A stretch of DNA of 64,000 nucleotides. Source: Saururus chinensis. Its lineage: Eukaryota; Streptophyta; Magnoliopsida; Piperales; Saururaceae. The stretch spans positions 21,077,014 through 21,141,013 of the forward strand of contig CP141144.1 of the NCBI GenBank assembly GCA_035235625.1. The letters are read 5' to 3'. Numbering within the stretch: position 1 is the first letter of the stretch; the number at the start of each line of letters is the position of its first letter. The notes beneath the pieces were generated by a model. It saw nothing but the letters and a program-made list of their open reading frames with translations. It was not told where the DNA came from and ran no database searches. The position numbers and the translations under genes are program-made. Of this stretch, positions 12,240 to 24,295 are shown piece after piece.

Positions 12240-13420
12240 ATAATTCTCTCTATTTCATCTCTATCTCTTCTCTCTCTCTTTCATCTCTATCTCTTCTCTC
12301 TCTCCTCACTCTCCCTCCCCTCTTTCTCTCTCTCTCTCCCTCTCTCTCTCTTCCTCTTGCTCCCCTCTTTCCCTCTCTCTCCTCTCCTCTCTCTGTCTCT
12401 TCTCTTTCTCACAGCTTTCCCTTTTCTCTTTTTTATTTAATTTTTTTTAAAAAAAATTGTAGTAGAGACCCATAACAATATGCGTCGCTACTACACAAGG
12501 GTAGTAGCAATGCGTAACCGTATGCAGACGGACTCCGTCACTCAAGTGTGTGCATCACCCAAACTCCGCCCTTCCAAATCTACAACCTTCCAACTAGCAG
12601 CGACTTGTCAAACTCAAATCAGAGCAGATTCAAGGAAGATCACTCCCAAATTCTCGTGCTCGCTGAAGCATTCCCTGTGAGCGTACCAGGGGACAATGAG
12701 AGGAACTCAAGTCAAAGCCCTTAGAAATGTGTGAGCAACAATAGGTCTCACTCGAAAGATGTTTCAGCCATCTTGGTTAACTATTTACTTTGATTGTTTC
12801 GCTAAAAATCTATTTGAATTTTGTCGCTTGTGTTTTTGGGTTTGAGTAAAAGAAGTGCTTTCTGAAAATCCATTTTTTTTCTTCAACACCGTTTCTCCCT
12901 TTTCCCTTCTCTCTCTCTCTCTCATCTTTCCTCCTCTATCTCCTGCCTCCTCACTATCTCTCTATCTATTTTAATTTATTTATTTTTAAAATAAAAAAAT
13001 TACTATTAACGACGCATATACGTATGTGTTGCTAATAACCTGGGGTACTAGAGACACATACGAATATGTTGCTATTATGCTAGAGTATTAGCGACACATA
13101 TGCGCATGCGTTGCTACTACCCCAGGTTATTAGCGACACATACTTATATACATCGCTAATATGAATGTTTTTTATTTTTTTAATTTTAAAAATAATTTAT
13201 AATAACAATTTTAATTCTCTCTCCTCACTCTCTTTCTATCTCTCTCTATCACTCTCTCCCCTCTCTCTCCTCTCTCCTCTCTCTCCCCTTCTCTCTCCTC
13301 ATTCTCTCTCTCCTCTCACTGTCTCTCTCTCTTCTCTCTGCCCTCTATCTCTCCTCACCTCTACCCTCATTCTCTCTCTCTCTCCTCACCCTCTCTGTCA
13401 TGTCTTTCTCTCTCTCCTCA

Positions 13421-13454
<34 letters not shown>

Positions 13455-13490
13455 CTCTCTCTTTCTCACTTCTCTCTCTCTTATTATAAA
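12240..13490. repeat. CT-rich blocks alternating with GCGTCGCTA words in the CACTA element
   Basis: Pyrimidine tracts of TCTCTCTCC type at about 12243-12435, 12903-12970 and 13205-13485 on the plus strand, separated by short stretches with ATTAGCGACACATA-type subterminal words. Serine/leucine-rich frames in these tracts are not genes. The second CACTA copy has a matching tract at 59540-60065. Confidence 0.8.
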
Positions 13491-14225
13491 TTATATTTTA
13501 AAATTAATAAGAAATTTTTAAAAATAAAATATATTATATTTAAATAGTGAAAGTTTAATCTATTATTGACACAACCTTTTATTAAAACTTTAATATTTAT
13601 TTATTATTTATACAAATAGTCAATATTGAAGAAAATATATTATATTTAAAAGTTTATTTTATTTTTTTAATATTTATTATATAATTATTTATTAAATAAA
13701 ATTAATTAATAAAGATATTAGCAACACTTGTTTACAAGAGTCACTATTATCAATGCTATTTGCGACGCTTGTAAAGTTGCTATTAGTTCTAAATTTTTAA
13801 TTTTTTATTTTAAATTCATAACTATTAGTGACACTTTTCTTAAGCATCGCTAATATGCTAACTATTAGCGATGCATTTTCACAAGCGTCGCTATTGTTAA
13901 AACTATTAGCGACGCTTAAGAAAAAATATTGCTAATAGTTATGATTTTTTTTAAAAAAATTAATACATATATCTTTTAGTGACGCTTGTTCAAAGTGTCG
14001 CTAATAATATAACTATTAGTGACACATAATATAAAGCGCCGCTAATATGATTAGTGTGAGCGACGCTTGATATTATGCGTCGCTAATATATGACTATTAG
14101 CGACGTTTAATATAAAGCATCACTAATAGTGAATTTTTTTGCGATGCTTTTTTATGTGTCACAATTAATAGTTTTTAGTGACGCTTGTTTTTGCTTTGCT
14201 AATAGTACATTTTTTTGTAGTGATA

Positions 14226-14867
14226 GTTCAAGGCATGATCATTGTATATTAATAGACCTTCTATCGTTAAAAGCATTAGAATGATAGACTTAATAAGGTT
14301 GTGTATGATTACAAGTTAAAAGGATGAACTGACTTGATTTTGGTTGAGTTGAGCTGAATTGGAGTGACTTAAACAGGTTCTAATGCTATCTAGATGATAA
14401 TAAGACCTTGGGAAGTGAAGGGAACTGAGTGAGCAAACAGAGAATTTGAATTGAAGAAGATATTAGTTGGTTTCAAACCAACCATGGAACTATCCACAAA
14501 CACCTTGACCCATCGAGAGGTGTGTTCAAGTGAACTAAAATTAATAATTAAAGAGGAAAAGATAGGAAATGGAGCTTGAAACCTTAACTGATGATTTAAG
14601 AGCACATGTACAGGTTTATCACACATGAATGAGCAAATGATCAACCATTAACAAAGGTTCATTAGGCATCTTAAAACCTGCTGATAGGCGTTGAAAGGGC
14701 AATGGGAAACACGTCAACATGCTAGCTAGCAAGGAATTAAAAAATAGGAATTTGATTATGATAATGATGCATAATAAGCAAATTAAACTCCTAAACAAGT
14801 AGGAGGGAGAAACTAAATGCTAAGATGATGTGATTCTAGGAAATTAAAAATGAAATTACTAATTTAC
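14226..14867. other. Intergenic; nothing recognised
   Basis: Moderately AT-rich DNA between the CACTA element and an LTR end. No terminal repeats or coding motifs were seen. Confidence 0.6.
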
Positions 14868-15534
14868 TGTCACGCCCCGGCGATGCCCGACCCCTAGCCG
14901 AACCCGGTCCAAGGGCCAGTCAAGCGCGCGGCGGCGACGAAGGGTAATTGAGAAAATGATTTAGCGGAAGACTTAACCCTAGCCACGGGCAATTTAACAG
15001 AATTACGGAGTACGCACAATCCTTTGAGCAAGAGTAAATATGAAGGAAAGAAAGAGTGTTGCTTATCACAAAAATAAACAACTAATCTCAAACCCACATG
15101 TTTAGTTAACTAAAGCCCACACTGGCTCAAATAAGTCTTAAGCAAACATAACTGTAAAATGTGATATAAATCCAAAACAAAGAACTCTACACAAAGGTTC
15201 TAAACATAAAGCATAAAACCAAAGAATATAGGTCACACAATGATCTCCATGATCACATCCAAGCCATCTCCGACCTTTCCTCAAAGAGGAGATCGTGTCC
15301 GTCTGTGTGTCGCACCACGCAACCCCAAAACAAAACACAAGAAAGAGGGGTGAGTTTAACAAACTCAGCAATGGTTTTAAATCTCACTATCAACATCGAA
15401 AATACGACAGCATAGAAATATAATCATTTAGATCAAAGATTTACATGGTGCATCATTTTCTGATCACGCATACACATCACTTAAAATTTCATCATAGTAC
15501 ATAATCCACATAATTTCATTCTTATCATAACACC

Positions 15535-15930
15535 CTGCATGAAATGTATCTCTAACATACATATTCTATTATTCATCATACCATAATCAACCTGCATGAA
15601 TGTATCTCTAACATACACATTCCATCATGCATCATATCATAATCAACCTACATGAATGTATCTCTAACATACATATTCCATCATGCATCATATCATAATC
15701 AACCTGCATTGATGTATCTCTAACATACATATTCTATCATGCATCACATCATAACAACCTGCATGAATGTATCTCTAACATACATCTTCCATCATGCATC
15801 ATATCATAACAACCTGCATGGATGTATCTCTAACATACATATTCCATCATGCATCATATCATAACAACCTACATGGATGTATCTCTAATATACATATTCC
15901 ATCATCCATCATATCATAATCAACCTACAT
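15535..15930. repeat. Minisatellite, about 7 copies of a ~56-bp unit
   Basis: The core TGTATCTCTAACATACAT recurs near 15545, 15601, 15658, 15714, 15768, 15823 and 15877, each followed by CCATCATGCATCATATCATA and an AACCTGCATG link. The units are diverged by point changes and 1-4 bp indels. Confidence 0.9.
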
Positions 15931-15989
15931 GTACAAGTGTCACATACCCACACTAGTCCATCATGCAAGTCCATACACATAGAGAATAA

Positions 15990-16195
15990 ACCTGCTCTTC
16001 AAGGCCGGAGCCCTCGAGTAAACACTTATCAAATAGACATGCTCCTCAAGGCCAACGCCCACGAGCAACTCCTGCTCCTCAAAGCCAGCGCCTTCGAGCA
16101 ACTCCTGCTCCTCAAGGCCAACGCCTTCGAGCAATGCCTGCCCATCAAGTCTAAACTCCCGGGCAACCCTGCTTGTCAAGACTAAAGTCCCAAGC
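15990..16195. repeat. 33-bp tandem repeat (TGCTCCTCAAGGCC-type)
   Basis: TGCTCCTCAAGGCCAACGCC and variants recur about every 33 bp at 16040, 16073 and 16106, with worn copies on both sides. Period 33 keeps a minus-strand frame open (an EEQELLEG-like repeat), but this lies in an LTR and is not credible as a gene. Confidence 0.8.
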
Positions 16196-17164
16196 AACAA
16201 CACCTAGTAAGCCGGTGCACTTGGACAAACCAGCTGGATTCTTAGGGTCCAGTGAATCATAATATAATCTCAATCCGCAAGATAAGTACACAACTCATCC
16301 CTACTTAACTCCATTTAACTAGACTCAACCCAGGGAGTGCACTCGTTCCACATAGGAACTCAAATCAAAACATGTCCTTTCGGACCAATCAACTTACGAT
16401 TAATCCACGACTGATCAATCCGACACACAATCTCACCACATTGCATCCAATCGGTCAAATTCGATTAACCTTGATGAAGCCTCAATTGGAAATTCATTTT
16501 CATGATGCATGCAGCGTGATACATATGTGGGCAAGGCATACATGAATCCTAATTCATGATAAGTGCTCTCATCAGCCCCTAATGCATCATTCATAATCAC
16601 AATATCAAGCTTCAACATCATCATTTAACTCCCACATGTGTGTGTAACTAGTAGAAGCATTTCACACAATGCATGTCAACATGCTTGAAATTAAACTCAC
16701 TACCACACTACACATGTGAATTTCCATCTAAATATAAATTCCAGCAGAAATCATAGGAGAAGAAACGTTGAAATCATAACTCAAATCAAAACCCAACCAC
16801 AAAGGTTAAACACATATAAGATCATTCATTTCATCCTTGAGTCATGGCATTCACCAACATCCACATATCAACTAACTACATTCTATCATGACAAATCAGT
16901 CCATTAATAAGTTGTAGCTCTACTGAAAATATGCTTAACCAAAGGGAATCAACCATTCATAATTTTAAGATGACAATTCCAACATCATGCCACAAAACAT
17001 AAGTCATTCTACAAATCTCTAATCATATATCTCAACTTCATAACCTCAATATCATGCCTTTCCAGTAGCATAATATAGCTTAAAACACTCCACATTCATA
17101 TGAAATTAGCAAGCTAAAGTGGAATCACCGAAATAAACATCATGCATTAGAACACAATTTTGTT

Positions 17165-17340
17165 GTGTAGCCATTCGAACGCCCTTCTGGCCGTTCGATT
17201 GGCTAAACATAAAAATTTGAAATTCACAGTTTGGCCGTTCGAACGCCTAGCAGGCCATTCGATCGGCTGAACTGGAAAACTGTCATTCCAATAGTGTTGC
17301 CGTTCGAACACCCAAAAGGGCTGTTCGAACGCCAACAAGG
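17165..17340. repeat. Cluster of CGTTCGAACG-type palindromes
   Basis: Six copies or near-copies of GCCGTTCGAACGCC (some GCCATTCGATCGGC or TGTTCGAACGCC) at roughly 25-60 bp spacing. The core CGTTCGAACG is its own reverse complement. The same word is clustered again at 31979-32100 in an unrelated solo LTR. Confidence 0.85.
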
Positions 17341-18196
17341 CAGAACTGAACCATCTTCTTCCTTTCGCAAATCCAAACCAAAACACCATTGATAACACTT
17401 CAAATCCACATATAACACCCTAATCATCATCAAAAGTCCTTCTTGACTTCCAGAAAGTTAAACCATATCATAATAATGTAAAACCCTAAGAAATCGGGAT
17501 TAAATAATTCTATTTTCTAATAATGTCATTAACACACCAAATCAAGTAACTCCATTCAAAATAAGCCAAAAATCAAGAGTTTTACCACGGATAAACTGAG
17601 ATTTCGAAGACCTATTACCTTAGCACTTGATTAAGCTCGGATTTGAGGGTCACCCTTCTTGAAAACCTTACAAACACATTGTGTTTTAATTAAACTCCAT
17701 TAAAAATCAATTTACCAAAGAAATCCCTAATTAAAATTTAGATCTAGGGCTTGTTTAACATAAAAATCAAAATTTGAAAGCTAGGGTTTGTAGTAAAACA
17801 CAAATTAGTAGTTTTTGATGTCCAAAAATGAATTGAAACAAGGGGGAAATGGTAGATTTGGAAGAGATTAAGAAGAAAGCTAGGGTTTAGTGCTTAATTA
17901 GAGTAGGCTTACCTTAATCGCCTTCTAATCTGGGCCTAATTGGGGATTAGGCCAGACCTCCCTCCTTAGCTTATTCCCAAAAATGGAAATGGCTTAGGTT
18001 TGCCCTTTTATAATTAGGGTTGGGATATGCATAGGCATGTTATGGGGTGTAAATAGGAAAAGTAGGCTAAAAATGGGTATTTTACAAATTTAAGTACTAA
18101 TTAAGCCTAATAAAATTCTAAAAAATTTTGTATGACCTTAGGTAGATATCTGGGTTCATTTGACCCAAAAACTAAAATTTTGGCGGTGGGGCCACG

Positions 18197-18300
18197 AGCC
18201 CAGCATAAGGGAATGTCTTGGGACCATTCATTTTTAAGATTGACGACACACATTGATCTCATAAATGAATGACCCTCAGGTGTTCCTTATGCTGGGCTCA
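18197..18300. repeat. Imperfect inverted repeat (104 bp hairpin, MITE-like)
   Basis: Left arm GAGCCCAGCATAAGG pairs with right arm CCTTATGCTGGGCTC; further in, GACCATTCATTT pairs with AAATGAATGACC. The loop is about 25 bases. No clear target duplication, so it may be a small MITE or part of an LTR. Confidence 0.7.
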
Positions 18301-18735
18301 GGGTGAGTGGGGAGCATTAAAAACTCTACTCACAATATTGTAAAATGTTATTAAGGTATTGATCCCACGAAGGGGATGGTGGCAGACATCCACTCCCACA
18401 AGTCTCTGTGCCTTTCCACGAAAGAAATCATTTGTTCTGTACTATTACATATGACAACGCCCTTAAACCCAAGCTCATGCAAATAGTTGCTTGGAGGCAA
18501 GGCAACAATTCAAAGGCAGATGGGAGCAGGATTGGGTTTTCCCTATGTAGGCAACCTACCAATAATTTAATGGTCATAAAAATAGTCAGGTGAACTTGCC
18601 CAGAAAAAAGTGTGAATTAGGTCGGTTGAGATCATTTGTGAGAGTGAGTGCTTTCATAACAACCCCTCATGCCATAAATACTTGTGCGAGTTTTCACGAC
18701 ATGAGGGGCTATTGTAAGAGCAGTCATGTGAGTAC
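18301..18735. other. Unassigned, LTR-like sequence
   Basis: Contains a short inverted pair CCCCTCATG / CATGAGGGG (18665-18712). No gene recognised; lies between two LTR-derived segments. Confidence 0.5.
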
Positions 18736-19923
18736 TATAATGACCCAGGCCCTCTAAAGCCTCCAACCCAAAGCCAATACCCGACCCGAGGGTCAAAATA
18801 TTTTAAGAATTTTTTTTCTTACCTCTACATATGAGAGCTATAACAATCTTTTGGCACATTGCTGCTCACTTTCATTAAATAATAAATAATTATTAATAGG
18901 ATCAAGCCAACATAGTCATAATGTTGGTTTGCTACGTACTTATTAGATATCATCTCCAATGTTATTCCTATAAAATAGGATCCCAACGTAATCTGCCTAA
19001 TGACTAATAAAAATCTGTCAAATTATTTTAAAAATAGATATTTACTTACATATATTTTGATAAATCATTCCTTTATGGAATTGGATAAATCATTCATTCA
19101 AAATATGATCAATCAGTATTTCATCAAATTTGATAAATCATTCAAAATCGAACAAATCATTCTTTCAGAGAGTTGATAGCTTTTGAAATTTATACCAAAT
19201 AACTATCTAGAAAGTTGATAGTTTTTGGGTTCTATACCAAATAACTATCTAGGAAATTGATAGCTTTTGGGCTCTATGCCAAACAACTATCCAAAAAGTT
19301 GATAACTTTTGGGCTTTATACCAAATATCTATTAAGGGAGTCTGAATACCCAAAATATTGGAAAACTTCATTCAACGATCAGAAAGTCTTTTCAAAACAT
19401 CATATACTATCAAGTGTCATTAGGATTTCCCCCTAGTGACACAGCTTTTCAAAAATAGAATTGTGGGAATAACCTCAAAAGAATATATAAAAATCAGGTT
19501 AAACAGAGTTGTGGGCGTAGCCCCAGAGAAGTCCTTTGAAATCTGATCAAAACTAATATAAGAAATTCAAGAAGCTTAACCCCTATAGAGTGCCTAACTC
19601 GAGGAATAAATAATTCTATTGCATAGAGCATCATCAATTCAGTTAAGAATCCCATTTGAATGGACTAAATTGGACTTAAAATGACTCAGAAACAGAGAAA
19701 ATAAGAAGATGAGAGAAAAGAGGTTTATTATTCGTATCACCCCCTCCTCTTTATATATTGTGCAACACCACACTGTTGTTTTTGGTCCTGCCGCCAAAAT
19801 GGTGGCTTGTATGTGGCACCTGCTCGTCATATGAGTGATATCGTGCATGTTGCAAGTCTTGCAGCTCACCACCCGTTGCTCACTAAGCGTCTGCATCCCA
19901 AGCGCGGCTATTTATTTTTTATT

Positions 19924-19962
<39 letters not shown>

Positions 19963-20155
19963 TTGTTTATATCTTCAAACGTTTATATCTTTCTACCGCA
20001 GACTCAAATTTGTGCGTTCTTACTATCGTTGAGCTCGTATCGATGAACCCTATGAAACCAAACCACTTAAGTAGGTTATCATTCTCTTTTCAATTGGGTC
20101 CAACCTATGAGACACACTTCTCAAGGTCGCAACTTTCAAATCGGTTTTATGTCCT
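18736..20155 (-). repeat. LTR fragment, same family as 8428-10359, minus orientation
   Basis: Opens with a worn copy of the LTR end (ATAATGACCC) and shares with 22640-24295 a distinctive series of GTTGATAGCTTTTGGGCT / CCAAATAACTATC repeats (19170-19330) and the block TCTTCAAACGTTTATATCTT (19970). It breaks off near 20155. A microsatellite (TTA)n lies at 19912-19962. Confidence 0.75.
19912..19962. repeat. (TTTA)n/(TTA)n microsatellite
   Basis: TTTATTTATTTA followed by about twelve TTA units, inside the LTR fragment. A shorter (TTA)n run occupies the equivalent place at 9993-10012 in the intact LTR. Confidence 0.95.
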
Positions 20156-20159
20156 TTAA

Positions 20160-21419
20160 AGATGGAGTTTTACGTCCATTAGATGGGGTTTTACATTCCT
20201 TTGAGGATGGGTTTCCTCCTCGGGTGAAAAGAGCTTAATGTTATAATGAGTTAAATTGATAAGTCTTTCTGGACATTAGAATCTAGGTTGGTTTATTCAT
20301 GTGCACCGGCTTACCAAGGGGTACTTTCGCCGTTAGGGAATTACCCAAACTGCTATAGTTTTCCTTTTTAAGAATTCAGACTTCCTTATTAGGATTTTAA
20401 AGGCAAGTAAGTCTACTTGTGCTTCAACCAGGATAAACAAGGTTGTTTTCTCTATTATGAGACATTCACCGGATTGTTTTTGCATGTGTATGGATTATAA
20501 TGCTCATTGACACAATTTGTGTAGGGACAATGATGCATATGTTACACATGATGCATATGGAATGATTACACTTAAATATTCCGGATGAATTGTGGTTTGA
20601 TATACTTGATTATGCAAGGTGAATGTGAATGCTGATACTTGCTTCATGCAGGATGCGAATGAACTATGAAACTTAAATGATTGCACAGAGTGTGCATGCG
20701 TGTTATGAATTATGAATGAACCTATGATCTACATGTGGTGTAAATGTGTATATACAATGTGATTTATCTCATGATGTAGAGGTGTAGAGAATGAATATGT
20801 GATGCATATTTAAATTGACTTTTATGAAAAGAATGCATATAGTGTTATCATGAACTTATGTTTTGTTTTAAAACCCTTACTGTGCTAAGCTCACCCCACT
20901 TTTGTTTGTGGTTTTGTTCTGGGGATGTATGATGTGTCATGCAGGTGCTCTAGATGGTCTTTATGTCAAACTTAAGGATGGGCACGCACCATGAGAGGGG
21001 GCTAAATGTTTGGGTTGTTTTAGACTTGTCATATGATATGATGATCTTAAACTTGACTTTATTCCATACTTTGGCTAGCCTATGATAGCTTTAGTTATGT
21101 TGCATCCTTAGGGCTTAAGACTATATTCATTATAGATTTTGTGGGTGTTGTGTTGGACTAAGATGGTTAATTAATCTATTTTACCTTCTATTAATTGTTT
21201 TTATACAAAGGGCACGTATTGTGTACTTTGATGAGAACACAGGATGGGTTAGTATTCCGCTTCATCGTGCCGCATCCCACCTTCCTAGACCAGGTTCAGG
21301 TATGAAAACCCAAGATGTGCTTTGCTCTGATATGCTCTATTATGCTTTGATATGTTTTTGTCTATTCTGTGAAAGAAAGAGATGTTTGATTCTGATGATT
21401 TTATGAGATTTTCATCTAA
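20160..21419 (+). repeat. Probable gypsy LTR fragment, plus orientation
   Basis: Resembles the reverse complement of parts of 14868-18190: TGTGCACCGGCTTACCA at 20300 and the block CTTACTGTGCTAAGCTCACC at 20878, the latter typical of plant gypsy LTRs just before the exported-RNA end. No coding capacity. Ends are not definable. Confidence 0.55.
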
Positions 21420-21767
21420 CTCCGAATATTTTATCAGATTTTAAGTATATGGAATATATGATTTTGTGTTGCCTGATGCATATATTAACCGTTAGGCGGA
21501 ACTACATTTAGATATGATGATATTAGAATAATATCATAGATGTTATTCAATACGTACATAGGCAACCAATGACACGACAATGTTGGCATGATACAAATTA
21601 GTTATAAATATAGATTTTGTTCTAGCCTACGCATGGCAGACCTTTGACACTTCGTGGTGCGTAGAGGAATATTACAACTCTCACACACAGAAGATGCTTC
21701 CCTGTTTTAAGGAAGATAAATTTTAATCAGAGATTTATGGACCCCTAGGTCAGCTCGGGTCATTACA
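21420..21767 (+). repeat. LTR end fragment, plus orientation
   Basis: Matches the reverse complement of 8428-8780 (GCGGAACTACATTTAGATAT; GGCAACCAATGACACGACAA) and ends with CTCGGGTCATTACA at 21767, the expected LTR terminus. Confidence 0.75.
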
Positions 21768-22630
21768 AAATCGACGAGCTCAATAGTACCAAGAATGTGT
21801 GAATACGAGTTTGGGTAGAAAGATATGGGCGTTTGAAGATAGAAACAAGTAAAAGAAAAAGAAAACACCGTAGGTGAAGAGGCTATGCAGTACATGACAA
21901 ATGTGCACAACGCGTGACTCGTTGCAGACCCTTGCACCGTAGTGCGCATGTGATGCGTGGAGATGACGCGCATGAAGTGCAGGTTCCACGCACGGTGCCA
22001 CCAAAATTGATGGCGCTACTCCTTATAAATAGGGAGTCAAAGGTCTGCCATGCGTAGGCACTCTAGAGGGACCCGGTTTCCTTATTTTTGAGTCATTTTA
22101 AGTCCAATTTGATTCGTTCAAAAGGTGCTCTTAATTAAATTGTGGTTTCTCTATGAAATAGAGGGGTCCATTCTTTGAGTTAGGCACTCTAGAGGGGGAA
22201 AGCTACCCTGGGAAAGAGGAGGCTTCTTCCTCCACCATTGGGTTATAAAGAGAGAAATGTCCCTAGTAAGGGGAGGTTTTGCCTACTACATTCGAGCTTG
22301 TGAAGAGTGAAATGTCTAAGGGAATGTTTTGTTTGTCGCATTCAGGCGCAATGAGAAAAATGTCCTAGATTAAGGGAGGTTTTGTCCACTATTTTCCGTG
22401 TGCAAAGGTGTAATTCAAAAGGTTTGAGTCATTTTAAGTTTGATTTGAGTAATTCAAAAGGTGTTTCTATCTAATTCAAGCACATGTTACACAATGGGAG
22501 GGTCAATTTTATGAGTTGAGTAACCTAAATAGGGTAAAACTTTATGAGAAGTGAGAGAGCTCTAGTCGGATGAGAGAAAGAGCTAAAAGGAAGATTTTCA
22601 CAATGAAGTGAGGCTCTCCTCGAATTAAAA
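21768..22630 (+). repeat. LTR fragment, plus orientation: left arm of a large inverted repeat
   Basis: Starts in mid-LTR (CGAGCTCAATAGTACCAAGA) and runs in plus orientation. The part 22412-22625 is the inverse of about 23430-23600 (AGAGCTTTTTCTCTTCC, CTCTCACTTCTCATAAAAGT on the other arm). Confidence 0.75.
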
Positions 22631-22639
22631 TTTTTCTTC

Positions 22640-24295
22640 CTTAAACAAGGAAGGATTTTCTGTGCGTGAGAGATATAATGTTCCTCTATGCACTACGCAG
22701 CTTCAAAGCTCCGCCGCGCGTAGGCTAAAACAAAACCTATATTTTATAACTATTTGGATCAAACCAACATTGTCACGCCATTGATTGCCTACGCACATAT
22801 CAGATAACATCTACAATGTTATTTCAATACGATCGGATTCAAATGTAGTTCTACGTAACAGCTAATAAAAATCCAATAAATCATTTTCAAAAATTAATAT
22901 TTACTTACATATATTTTGATAAATCATTCCTTAACAAAATTAGATAAATCATTCATTCAAAATTTGATAAATCAGTCTTTTATCAAATCCAATAAATTAT
23001 CCAAAATCGGACAAATCATTCTTTCAAAAAGTTGATAGCTTTTGGGCTCTATACCAAATAACTATTCAGAAAGTTGATAGTTTTTGGGCTTTATATCAAA
23101 TAACTATCTAGAGAGTCTAAACACCCAAAACATCAAAAAACTTTATTCAACGATCAGAAAGTATTTTCAAAATATCATATAATATCTTATAATAAGCGTT
23201 ATTAAGATTTCCCACTAGTGACACAGATTTTCAAAAACAGAATGGTGGGAATAACCACTGAATAATCTATAAAAATCTGGTTAAACAAAGTTGTGGCCAT
23301 AGCCCCAAAGAAGTCCTTTGAAATCCGATAAAAACTAATATTAGAAATTCAAGAGGCTTACCTCCTCTCTTAATTGCAAGTCATAGTGATTAGCACCTCT
23401 CCTAGTCTAAGGTCAAGGCGAGCGGAGCCTCTCTTCATTTTGAAATCTTTGTTTTAGAGCTTTTTCTCTTCCGATTAAAGCTCTCTCACTTCTCATAAAA
23501 GTTTTACCCTATTTAGGTTACTCAACTTATAAAAGTAACCCTCCCATTGCATAACACACGCTTGAATTAGGTAGAAACACATTTTGAATTACTCAAATCA
23601 GACTTGAAATAACTTAAAATTTGGTAAAAGAAGTTGAAACATGGGGATGAGGGATCTCCCATAAGATTTTCTTACTTTAGAGTAATCAAAACATGAAAAT
23701 AACCCCTCCATTATGTAGAATATACTCAATTTAGTTAAAAATGTCTTTTAAATGGACTAATTAAACTTAAAATAACTCAAAAACATAAGAAATGAGGTAT
23801 AGGGTTCAAAAAACCCTCTTGCCTATTTATAAGGCACGATGCTACCAAAAATAGTGGCACTACAGCAGTGTGTGTGCTTTGTGTGTGCCGCAGGTGTGCC
23901 TAGTTGTGTTGCAATGATGCGCATTATGCATGTGCCACCGCCACAAATTTTTTTAAAAATAAATCTTCAAATGTCTGTACCTTCCTACCCCAGACTCAGA
24001 TTCACCCGTTCTTGGTACCATTGAGCTTATATCAACAAACATTATGAAACTAGACTACTCAAGGTAGGTATTTCGTATTTTTCCAAGTAGATCCCTCTTA
24101 TGAGACACACTTCCCAAGGTTGTAACTTTCATTCCCGACTTCTATTGCTCACTTTCTTTGACTTGTTACACTCGTTTCTTCGAGCTCTACCCACACAAGG
24201 GAGTTTCACTCCTCTATTTTGACTAATCTCCTTCAAAAAATAATAACTATTATCTATCCTTCATGTTTAACAAAATCAAAAAATGGGGTATCACA
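22640..24295 (-). repeat. LTR fragment, minus orientation: right arm of a large inverted repeat
   Basis: Same LTR family as 8428-10359, from the CAAGGAAGGATTTTCTGTG region near 22650 to the LTR start at 24295, where the plus strand reads ATGGGGTATCACA. Its outer LTR end is lost at the junction with the opposite-facing fragment. Confidence 0.78.

Larger units (their letters stand above)
11180..14222. mobile_element. Complete non-autonomous CACTA (En/Spm) transposon
   Basis: Starts CACTACAACAAAAA and ends TTTTTTGTAGTG, the CACTA terminal inverted repeat, with a perfect 3-bp target duplication ATA (11177-11179 and 14223-14225). Both ends hold many subterminal copies of a TTAGCGACGC-like word in both orientations, e.g. 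11195-11480 and 13715-14200, the kind of array bound by the CACTA accessory protein in En/Spm-type elements. The 3043-bp body has no transposase; it holds a purine-rich block (11690-12025) and several CT-rich blocks, plus further GCGACGC words between them. It would depend on a transposase elsewhere. Confidence 0.93.
14868..18190 (-). repeat. Long gypsy-type LTR or solo LTR, minus orientation (left end clear)
   Basis: The left end TGTCACGCCCCGG (minus strand ...GGGGCGTGACA) is a typical plant gypsy LTR end. On the minus strand a TATA-like box TTATAAAAGG lies at 18004-18013. Inside are a 56-bp minisatellite, a 33-bp repeat and a cluster of CGTTCGAACG palindromes. No primer binding site follows the left end and I could not fix the right end or a target duplication, so the span is approximate. 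No coding domain seen. Confidence 0.55.

Noticed and set aside
13165..13521. 118-codon serine/leucine-rich frame
   Set aside because: CT-repeat tract inside the first CACTA element.
15535..15930. Regularly spaced repeats resembling a CRISPR array
   Set aside because: Units are head-to-tail copies without unique spacers; it is a minisatellite in a plant LTR.
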